Part shown: piece by piece, positions 6,578 to 13,460 of the stretch
Layout of the letters: every line of letters starts with the position of its first letter
How positions within the stretch are numbered: position 1 is the stretch's first letter
NCBI RefSeq assembly: GCF_001908275.1
Contig: NZ_CP018621.1
Span: 1 to 44,617, forward strand
Source of the DNA: Paenibacillus xylanexedens
GTDB lineage: Bacteria > Bacillota > Bacilli > Paenibacillales > Paenibacillaceae
DNA: 44,617 bases
Reading direction: 5' to 3'
The notes under the pieces: generated by a model
Told to the model about the DNA's origin: nothing
The model's input: only the letters and a program-made list of their open reading frames with translations
The model's database searches: none
Position numbers and translations under genes: made by a program

Positions 6578-6719
6578 TGTCATGACCTCAAGGAAATGCC
6601 CATGCAACTACAGCGGTTGAACTATATAGCTCGTGGTGGCGTGACAGGCGGTGGAAATGCTCTGTAAGGCCCCAGGTTTGGCCTAGAGACGCGGATTTGA
6701 GCAATAGAAAAACAAAATT

Positions 6720-6840
6720 GTAGTAACGTAGTAATGTAGTAATGTAGTAATGTAGTAATGTAGTAATACAATTGTAGTAATGTAGTAATAAATAAAATTA
6801 CAATATAATGTAGTAATTGTAGTAATTATTGTTGTAGCAT
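6720..6840. repeat. GTAGTAA iterons upstream of the KfrA-like gene
   Basis: Ten copies of GTAGTAA occur: six at exactly 8-base intervals (6720-6766), two more at 6774 and 6782, and two at 6810 and 6819. A related GTAG overlaps the -35 of the promoter at 6832. Such arrays are typical of binding sites for plasmid partition, KfrA or Rep proteins. Confidence 0.85.
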
Positions 6841-6860
6841 TACAGTGGATGGTGTATAAT
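6832..6860 (+). promoter_or_regulatory. sigma-A promoter of the KfrA-like gene
   Basis: TTGTAG (6832-6837), a 17-base spacer, then TATAAT (6855-6860). The -10 overlaps an upstream in-frame ATG at 6859, which argues for the later start at 6892. The adjacent iterons suggest autorepression. Confidence 0.75.
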
Positions 6861-6891
6861 GGAAAAATCAAGTAAGGGAGTGGTGGAAGAA

Positions 6892-7776
6892 ATGGCCGAG
6901 AAATTGACGAAAGAAACGATTTTTGCTGTGGCGGATGCGATTTCCGCCGAAGGGAAAGCGGTACGGGTGGCTGAGGTACACCGGCGGCTTGGGTATGGGA
7001 GTCTGAGTACGATCACGCCTGCCGTGCGCGAGTGGCGCGAACAGCAGAAGCCTGCTGCTCCAGTAGAACCGGCGGTAGTTCCGCAGGTTGTTGCAGATCG
7101 CCTGACGGCGCTGGGCATGGAACTTTGGGTGCAAGCCCAGGCGGTGGCAGAAGAGGGATTAAGGAAAGAACGCGAAGCCCTGGAAGCCTATCGGTCTGAG
7201 ATCGAGGATCAGCAGCAGGAAACGGCGGAATACGCTGATGCTCTTAATGATGCGAATGAAGTTCTGAAGGAAAGATATGCTGAACAAAAAAGCCAGCTTG
7301 AAGCGCTTCGCGTAGAGAAAGAATCCTTGGCTAACCAGCTTAAAACGACTAGTGACCAGTTGATCGCGGCGCAAACACGGGAACAGTCCATCGGTGAGCA
7401 CTTAAAAGACCTGCGGGAGCTGCTGGCAGAACGGGAAGCGGAACGCGATTCCACTACCCAAACGGCCCGGCAGCAAGCGGAAGAGATTTCCCGTTTGAGA
7501 GAGGAACTAGCTGTGATCAAAGAGCGCGAGAAGATTGCTGAACAACAGCTAGTGAAAGAACGGGCTGACACCAAAGAGCTTCAGGGTTTCACTGAACAGC
7601 GGCTTGCGGACGAACGAGCTGCGCGGGAACAGGTTCAACAGGATTTAGAGGTTTGCAGGGAAAAGCAACAAGCAGCAGAGGTTAAGACAGCGAAGTTAGA
7701 GGGTGAAATTACTGCGCTTCGCGCCCAGGGAACTACGAAAAAGCCTGGAACGAAGGCAAAACCGGATGGACAATAA
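6892..7776 (+). CDS. KfrA-like DNA-binding coiled-coil protein, 294 aa
   Basis: The start is ATG at 6892 after AAGGGAGTGG; the ATG at 6859 lies inside the promoter -10. The N-terminal ~70 residues match the plasmid KfrA-type DNA-binding domain (TIFAVADAISAEGKAVRVAEV, then RRLGYGSLSTITPAVREW). Residues about 95-280 are one long coiled coil rich in E, Q, R and A. KfrA proteins bind iterons near their promoter, repress themselves and help segregation or nucleoid-like organisation of plasmids. Ten GTAGTAA iterons upstream fit this. The gene converges on the partition operon at a strong shared terminator. Confidence 0.8.
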   Translation: MAEKLTKETIFAVADAISAEGKAVRVAEVHRRLGYGSLSTITPAVREWREQQKPAAPVEPAVVPQVVADRLTALGMELWVQAQAVAEEGLRKEREALEAYRSEIEDQQQETAEYADALNDANEVLKERYAEQKSQLEALRVEKESLANQLKTTSDQLIAAQTREQSIGEHLKDLRELLAEREAERDSTTQTARQQAEEISRLREELAVIKEREKIAEQQLVKERADTKELQGFTEQRLADERAAREQVQQDLEVCREKQQAAEVKTAKLEGEITALRAQGTTKKPGTKAKPDGQ

Positions 7777-7862
7777 TAAGTTGTAAGCCGCAGAACGTAC
7801 AACGGATATGGTCTTTGAAAAAGTGAAAAAACATCTTCAGGCTGGCCGGAAGATTGGTCAAT

Positions 7863-7907
7863 AAGCAAGTAAAGCCCCCGGCTAATAACCGGGGGCTTTA
7901 CTTGCTT
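7863..7907. terminator. bidirectional terminator between kfrA-like and partition genes
   Basis: A perfect 19-bp stem (7863-7881 with 7889-7907) with a 7-base loop, bounded by A and T, sits between convergent genes. Confidence 0.85.
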
Positions 7908-8304
7908 AAAATGATTTAGGATTGATCTGCTGTAATAACGGATCATCTTCCTCTTCTTCTTCTGGCTTTGCATCTTCCAGGCTCTCCTGAAGGGGGGGGA
8001 TGTTGGTCGCTATTTTTGTGTCTATAGCTACGATAGGCTGTGGCTGCTCGGGAATAGCATTCATGGCCGTATGCTGCGCTAAAGGCACTGATTGTAGACC
8101 GGTGAGCAAAGGTTCCTGATAGAGAATTTTTTGTATATCATGTTCTGTGATGTTTCTATATCCGAACCGATCCACCATGTGCAAGACGATACTTGCTAGG
8201 GATAGTTGTATGTTAGACTGAGCATCAATCCAACGATTCACTTTTTCATGCTCTTTCAGCTCGCCTACTCGCCATGAGACATGTTTTCGGGTTGGTTCTG
8301 TCAA
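7906..8304 (-). CDS. partition adaptor protein (ParR/Alp7R-like position), 132 aa
   Basis: The gene follows the actin-like gene with a 4-base overlap (ATG at 8304). The first ~50 residues are basic and fit a DNA-binding domain (TRKHVSWRVGELKEHEKVNRW). The C-terminus is strongly acidic (PEEEEEDDPLLQQ). This resembles ParR-type adaptors, which bind the centromere and contact actin filaments through the C-terminus. No sequence family is recognised with certainty; the call rests on operon position and charge layout. Confidence 0.65.
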   Translation of the reverse strand: MTEPTRKHVSWRVGELKEHEKVNRWIDAQSNIQLSLASIVLHMVDRFGYRNITEHDIQKILYQEPLLTGLQSVPLAQHTAMNAIPEQPQPIVAIDTKIATNIPPLQESLEDAKPEEEEEDDPLLQQINPKSF

Positions 8305-9518
8305 CCTTCAACACCCGCCTCTTGAAAGAGAACTTTCTTATGCAAAATGTTCAATCCATAGACATTTAGGTTTACAGCGTATTCGCCTGGAATCCAAACC
8401 AACAAGCAGTGGACTGCATCAGCAAACTTCTTAGCTTCTTCGTATAGATCAGGCTCAAAGGTGATACTTCCACCACCGAAAACCATAATAAATTCAATGT
8501 CGCCGCCAATCGTACTGTAGTGATCTTGCATAGCAACCAGGATGTTATTAGCTTCTGAAAATTGTGCTTCTTCCATAAAGCTAGTTGCCATCGCGTGTAA
8601 GTTATCTGTAGGGTCTTGAAGGATTTGATCAAAACGTTGACGGTTAACTTCTAAATATCCTTGAGTTTCTTCTGTCAAAAGCTTGGCTGCTGCTTCGGCA
8701 GCGTGTCCAACTCCATGCTTTTTCCCATCACAATTATCAAGAACAGGGTTTAAACCATGCGTATGAATCAATTCTACTGTTCCCGATCCAATATCCACTA
8801 GAAGTCCTTTTTTGGTTGCGAAATCTCGCGGAGTTAACTTCAAAAGTTCCGGCTTATCAGCATATGTTTCTCTGAACTTAGAGAGTATATGGGGCGGTTC
8901 GATTTTCTCTGTAGCTTCTTTTTTTGGACTCTTCCAGAATACAAAACCGTAAAGGCCGGTTAACCCTTCTTGGGTGATTTTGGATTTTGTATATTTAATA
9001 GTAACCACCACGGAGGTCTTGCCTATGTGAACTGTTACAATATGGGTGTGTTTTGTGAAGCGGTCCTCTAAAAAATTTGCTTTGGTAGGGTTCCATTCTG
9101 AAGCAGGGATGGAGCCGGCGAGAGAACCATTTACTTCAATGGTCTCAGGCAATGCATTATGAGTTAAATAGTAATTTTGGATCTCATGAGCTGCTTGCAT
9201 AGCTAGAGTCATTACCACTGGGATATCATGTTTATGTTTATTTCCAAGTCTGATATTCATATTGTCTGATGTGTTTGTCAGATTCGCGTGGTTTCCTACT
9301 GCATAGATTCCGTCTCTTTTAATAGCCTTACTGCTAATGTTAACTACAAGTTCGTTCATTAAGTTATTAACAATAGCAGCAATGGATTTATCCGATTCAT
9401 CCGGTTTGGTATATAGTCTCTTAATGACCGCAGGCTGGGAGTGGAGGGTATCATTAATGATCATTTTGTTTGTTGAGTTACCAAAATCAGCATTTGACTC
9501 ATTTTGTTTGATTGGCAC
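8301..9518 (-). CDS. ParM/Alp-type actin-like plasmid segregation ATPase, 405 aa
   Basis: The actin-fold motifs are in order: phosphate-1 DFGNSTNK (residues 11-18), phosphate-2 LLVDIGSGTVELI (about 238-250), and adenosine motif VFGGGSITF (about 345-353). Length is within the ParM/Alp range. Filaments of such ATPases push or pull plasmid copies apart through an adaptor bound to a centromere. The adaptor is the next gene, and A/T-rich TGAGTTTA repeats lie upstream. The ribosome binding site is GGAGG just before ATG at 9518. Sequence looks divergent from R1 ParM, so an Alp-like subgroup is likely. Confidence 0.85.
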   Translation of the reverse strand: MPIKQNESNADFGNSTNKMIINDTLHSQPAVIKRLYTKPDESDKSIAAIVNNLMNELVVNISSKAIKRDGIYAVGNHANLTNTSDNMNIRLGNKHKHDIPVVMTLAMQAAHEIQNYYLTHNALPETIEVNGSLAGSIPASEWNPTKANFLEDRFTKHTHIVTVHIGKTSVVVTIKYTKSKITQEGLTGLYGFVFWKSPKKEATEKIEPPHILSKFRETYADKPELLKLTPRDFATKKGLLVDIGSGTVELIHTHGLNPVLDNCDGKKHGVGHAAEAAAKLLTEETQGYLEVNRQRFDQILQDPTDNLHAMATSFMEEAQFSEANNILVAMQDHYSTIGGDIEFIMVFGGGSITFEPDLYEEAKKFADAVHCLLVWIPGEYAVNLNVYGLNILHKKVLFQEAGVEG

Positions 9519-9540
9519 GGAAAAACCTCCTATAAGTTTA

Positions 9541-9760
9541 TATTGAGTTTGATATAAGTTTAATAACGTTGTGAAAGGCTATCTACTATTAGTATAATAT
9601 ACCAAAACAAAGATATCAACCTAAAATGAGTCACTAAATAAATTTTAAATGAGTTTAAAATGAGTTTAATGATATTGATGAGTTTATAATAAACTTAAAA
9701 GTATATCATATATAAACTTATTATAAGATCACAAATAAACTCATTTTAAGTTTATTTGTG
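9541..9760. repeat. TGAGTTTA/TAAACTCA repeats, candidate centromere and operator
   Basis: ATGAGTTTA occurs at 9649, 9660 and 9678. Related copies are TTGAGTTT at 9543 and the inverted TAAACTCAT at 9736. Several TAAACTTA variants are nearby. The A/T-rich stretch lies directly upstream of the actin-like gene, where ParR-type adaptors usually bind. Confidence 0.65.
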
Positions 9761-9864
9761 ATAAAAAAAGTGTTTTCTGCCAATTAGGAGGCAGAAAACA
9801 CTTGTGGGAGTAGGCGATACTATTAAAAGTTCTTGCAAAAAAAATAGATTAGTGGCAAAATCGA

Positions 9865-9876
9865 AGTATATCCACA
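9865..9876 (+). promoter_or_regulatory. possible DnaA box upstream of rep
   Basis: ATATCCACA differs at one position from the DnaA consensus TTATCCACA. It is a single site in A/T-rich DNA, so support is weak. Confidence 0.3.
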
Positions 9877-9940
9877 TATTCACATGTTGACAACTTTCGA
9901 GTAAATGAGAACGTTTTTTATATAAAAGAACAACAAAACA

Positions 9941-10086
9941 CAAAAAAAAATAAAGCACCACCACTTTTTATAGAGAAGCTCGGTCGCCAAACTAATCTTC
10001 TCTATAAAACCCAGAGTTGTGCTTTACTTTTAAAAGCTCTATTTGAGGTTCAATAATAACTTAACCTTTTTGTTAGGTCTATTATA
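9941..10086 (-). ncRNA. countertranscribed RNA controlling rep (about 135 nt)
   Basis: On the minus strand TTTACT, 18 bases, TATAAT (10086-10081) forms a promoter. The transcript contains a perfect 13-bp stem (9966-9978 with 9997-10009), an outer stem AAAGCAC/GTGCTTT, and ends in a run of at least eight U near 9942. The 18-base loop reads UUUGGCGACC, which contains the UUGGCG loop motif known from plasmid copy-control antisense RNAs (CopA and IncI/B types). It lies in the leader of the rep gene on the opposite strand. Confidence 0.75.
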
Positions 10087-10175
10087 CCCCATCTACGAAA
10101 AAAAAGTAAAGTACAAACTCTTATTTTCCTATTGCCTTTTTTGAGGGCAAGTGGTGCGGAAATGGGAGTTTTTTT

Positions 10176-11582
10176 ATGTCTATTGCTGTCCAGTCAAAAG
10201 TAGCGCAAGACCATATATTACGTCGGTTTTTCAGGTCGCAAGTCCAAGAGACCCCTAGCAGGCACAAACAATCAAGTGCTGGGCGGGGCTACGATTTTGG
10301 CTGGATTTATACCAGCCAAGATTGCAAAACATATAAGGCATGCCGGTCATATGAAACTTTAGACTTACATGCCCAAAGTAATACATACTACACCCCGAAT
10401 ACATTCTATCGTAACGATCGGCGCGCCCAGGAGACGCTTCGCTGGCTAAATGCTGTTGTATTGGACGTTGATACAAAAAGTGGCCAAAATGAAGGGCTTA
10501 TTTTGCCTGAGCTTTTGGACCGGATCAGCGCAGCCGGTTTGCCCCAACCCTCTCTTATTGTCCGGACACCTTCAGGCGGCTTTCATGTGCACTTTATCTT
10601 GGATCAACCTCGCAAGGCGTATTCTAATGCTGTGCGCCGGTACCAGTTGCTTCAGCGGACAATCGCTGAAGCTATTGGTGCTGATCTCAAGGCCATCGGT
10701 GCCGAACGTTTCTTCCGGATTCCTAATGACAGTAACATTATCTTTCAAAGCGACTCTACGGTGTCGTTTGATGCATTAAATGACTGGTACTGGATTAATC
10801 ATGTCGAAAGCCGTACAAGCCGTTCTAGGGCTGCTGGACGGGCTGATTTAGGTGCCAGAGGGATATTGCAGCACCCGGCTTTCCAGGCCTTGCTACGTGG
10901 TGTACAAATTGGTGCCAGGGATCAGACTGCCTATACTTTGGCATTAGCATTTAAAGTAGAGGGATATTTGGAGGAAGAAGCAGCAGCTAAATTGCACACC
11001 TGGAATGAGATACTGGATACACCTTTACCGTGTCGAGAAATTGAAAAAAAAGTAAAAAGTGCATTCCGTGAAGGGGCAAAAAAAGGCCCGAAAGCATCCA
11101 TCGTAACGGAACTCTCTGGAATCGCATTTCAATATGGCCCGATATGGGAGCCAGCGAAGCCAAGAGAGGAACGTAAAAACAGCCATTTTGATGAATGGGC
11201 AAATGATGTAATTACATCCCTGAAGGCGTTGCCTGGGAATGAAATAGTAGATTCACAACGAAAACTGGCCGCTCATTGGGGCATGTCTTTATCGTCTTTT
11301 CAGCATGTAATTCGTATGTTAATAGACTCGAAACGTATTACCGTAGAGGTTACCGGAAAAGGCCGGGCAGCTCAGACGGTTATTCGTCTAGTCTGTGATG
11401 AGTTGGAACCGGAAAAAATAGATAGCAGCAGCCCCCTTGTATCCAGCGGGGCGAAGACTCAATTTTTCAATGTACCAAGCTCCAATACACTTATCCTAGA
11501 TACGGTGGTGGGTGGGGCCGGTTTTCTCCTTGGCCGTTTCATTTATGTGCGGGGCCGGCTTCCTGGGACAGATCCGCCTTGA
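10176..11582 (+). CDS. rep: replication initiator with primase-polymerase (AEP) and PriCT domains, 468 aa
   Basis: ATG at 10176 follows GGGAG. The N-terminal ~210 residues carry archaeo-eukaryotic primase motifs: VVLDVDTK (about 93-100, the DxD motif), GGFHVHF (about 134-140, the sxH motif) and GAERFFRIPND (about 172-182). Residues about 230-305 fit the primase C-terminal PriCT-1 domain (GARDQTAYTLALAFKVEG, then PLPCREIEKKVKSAF). The C-terminal ~100 residues contain a winged-helix-like segment (SQRKLAAHWGMSLSSFQHVIRML). Such proteins start replication of several Gram-positive plasmids by priming at the origin. The upstream antisense RNA supports a copy-controlled rep gene. No other replication gene is in the window. 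Confidence 0.8.
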   Translation: MSIAVQSKVAQDHILRRFFRSQVQETPSRHKQSSAGRGYDFGWIYTSQDCKTYKACRSYETLDLHAQSNTYYTPNTFYRNDRRAQETLRWLNAVVLDVDTKSGQNEGLILPELLDRISAAGLPQPSLIVRTPSGGFHVHFILDQPRKAYSNAVRRYQLLQRTIAEAIGADLKAIGAERFFRIPNDSNIIFQSDSTVSFDALNDWYWINHVESRTSRSRAAGRADLGARGILQHPAFQALLRGVQIGARDQTAYTLALAFKVEGYLEEEAAAKLHTWNEILDTPLPCREIEKKVKSAFREGAKKGPKASIVTELSGIAFQYGPIWEPAKPREERKNSHFDEWANDVITSLKALPGNEIVDSQRKLAAHWGMSLSSFQHVIRMLIDSKRITVEVTGKGRAAQTVIRLVCDELEPEKIDSSSPLVSSGAKTQFFNVPSSNTLILDTVVGGAGFLLGRFIYVRGRLPGTDPP

Positions 11583-11882
11583 TGGGTTGTGATCTTTTTT
11601 GAGGGCTGTTTGGGGAAGCTCCGGTAACGTTCTTTTCTGTTCTTATCTAGTTCGTATGTTCTATCTGCACCCTATTTGGGGCCTAGATATGTGGGAGTTT
11701 CCGCCCATTTTTTGGGGAATTTATACATTTGTCTGGCAGTATGTGGTTGTGCTTTGCTATACTAAAACCGTAACTAGAGTGTTACAAAGGCTATTAACCA
11801 AGGAATTAACTAGGCTGTCCACCTCTTACTGTCTTAGTTGATAGTCAAAAATGCCATCAGGCTTTGTTGTTACTGTGGAGCG

Positions 11883-11971
11883 GAATCCACCCACCCCCCG
11901 AAAGCAATTCCTGACCCCACCTACACAACGTCCGTAGTTGGGGTCAGGAATAACGGGGGGTGGGTGGATTC
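11883..11971. other. large perfect-stem hairpin, candidate oriT or single-strand origin
   Basis: Three stacked helices occur in order: 18 bp (11883-11900 with 11954-11971), 13 bp (11907-11919 with 11939-11951) and CTAC/GTAG (11921-11924 with 11934-11937). The loop is 9 bases and there are only small bulges. It is neither followed by a T run nor inside a gene. It sits between rep and the first conjugation gene, the usual place for oriT or a lagging-strand origin. Confidence 0.6.
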
Positions 11972-12059
11972 TAAGTTAGTGTGATGTGTGATTTTGATTA
12001 TTTAAGATTTAAAGATTTATAGAGGTGGATGAGGTGTAGAGGAGAGGGGGGAGAGAGTT

Positions 12060-12109
12060 AAGAGATTAAGTTCAAGAGATTAAGTTCAAGAGATTAAGTT
12101 CAAGAGATA
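12060..12109. repeat. 14-base tandem repeats in the intergenic region
   Basis: AAGAGATTAAGTTC occurs three times in a row (12060-12101) plus eight bases of a fourth copy. The surrounding 11990-12360 is strongly G/A-rich on the plus strand. No convincing gene lies between 11583 and 12718. Confidence 0.85.
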
Positions 12110-12718
12110 GAAGAGAAAGAGTTACAGGTGAGGTTATGAGTGAGTGTGGAGGTAGGAGTTACGTTAGAGCGGTGTATTGATGTGACTGTGAGGTTTGAGT
12201 TACTTTAGTGCGGATCGTGGAGATACTTTGTATGGGTAATAGCTATGTTTGTGGTGAGTGTTAGCTAGTGCATGGAGTGCGAGCTGGGAGAGAATTGGTT
12301 AGAAGTTGCGACAGGTCGTCGCTGAGTACTGATGTTCATTTGCTGCTTGTGGATATGTCTCTAGGGGCTGCGAATAGATAGTTTAGTGTGTGGATAAGTT
12401 GTACTCTTAGTTACGTGTTTAGTTACGTTTTTGTATGAACGCTGTTGATTGATTTTTTTAGAAGGGTGAGCTGTTGTTTTTGTGAGAGGGCAGGCACTAT
12501 GCTTTTCGTCTACAAGGCTGTAGGTTAGAGTACTGAAGCGGTGAAGAAGTATCTGCACATTTTTATGGATATATTGCGACTAACAATCTGGAATCATGAT
12601 GATTATTTGCGACCTTACTTACGTTGTTAGTTACTATTCATAAACCTTTACGATTGATATCAGAAATTTGGTATAGTTAGAAGGAGTGTGATTTAGTCAA
12701 CGAACAGGAGGCGCTTTT

Positions 12719-13456
12719 TTGATTAACAAATACACGGATTTTAAAGCGAAGGACTTGGAGATTCTACGCTTTATCCTGAAACATGGAATCGTTACGTCCA
12801 AACAAATTCAGACCCACATTAATGAATCTGGGATTCATAATGTTTATCGTAGATTGAGAAAGTTGGAGAGTGCAGGAATGATCTGGAAGAAAAAACTTGC
12901 GCTCACACTGAACGTTTATTTTCCAAAACGGGATGCTAGGGATTTTATGGACTACCCGGTTACTGTTGCAAACGATACAAGCATGTATACCGCGCAGCAT
13001 GATTTAATCATCAATGATTTGATTTTGCATTTGAAGGCGAAACTGAAGAATCAAGAATTCGACTATAAAACGGAGCGGGAATATCGCTTTGAGCTGCTTG
13101 AAGATCGAGGTAAGGCGGAAATGCTCAAAAAGTGGAATGAGATCCGCGAGACATTGCCCGATTTTGTCATTCTGCTGACGAATCACACAATAGCCGTGGA
13201 AGCTGAACTGAATACGAAAGCCGTATCCAGGCTCCAGAAGAAGATTGATCTTTATGCGCGGGAGATCCGGGAGGGGAAGTATACTGAAGTTTGGTATTTT
13301 GTTCCGAACGGTACGGTGGGCAACGCCATTGAACGTGCGAAGGTTCTGGTGGCTAAAGAGTGGGGAAATAAAGCCCGTTCAGCCGAAACCGAAGCTGGCG
13401 TAAACGTCTTCAAGCAAATCAGCGTGAAATCCCTACCGGAAGAGGTAAGGAGCTGA
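12719..13456 (+). CDS. replication-relaxation family protein, candidate relaxosome component, 245 aa
   Basis: TTG at 12719 follows AGGAGG. The N-terminal ~75 residues are a winged helix (ILRFILKHGIVTSKQIQTHI, then VYRRLRKLESAGMI). The C-terminal half contains LPDFVILL and an IAVEAELNTKAVSRLQKKI stretch that could be a PD-(D/E)xK-type nuclease core (D, then E-x-E). This layout fits the 'replication-relaxation' family found at the head of Gram-positive transfer operons. It is the first gene of the conjugation operon, and no other relaxase is visible. Whether it nicks oriT is inference. Confidence 0.7.
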   Translation: MINKYTDFKAKDLEILRFILKHGIVTSKQIQTHINESGIHNVYRRLRKLESAGMIWKKKLALTLNVYFPKRDARDFMDYPVTVANDTSMYTAQHDLIINDLILHLKAKLKNQEFDYKTEREYRFELLEDRGKAEMLKKWNEIRETLPDFVILLTNHTIAVEAELNTKAVSRLQKKIDLYAREIREGKYTEVWYFVPNGTVGNAIERAKVLVAKEWGNKARSAETEAGVNVFKQISVKSLPEEVRS

Positions 13457-13460
13457 ACAT

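Noticed and set aside
11599..11841. 80-codon frame after rep
   Set aside because: No ribosome site, odd composition (many W, C and Y), and no resemblance to known proteins.
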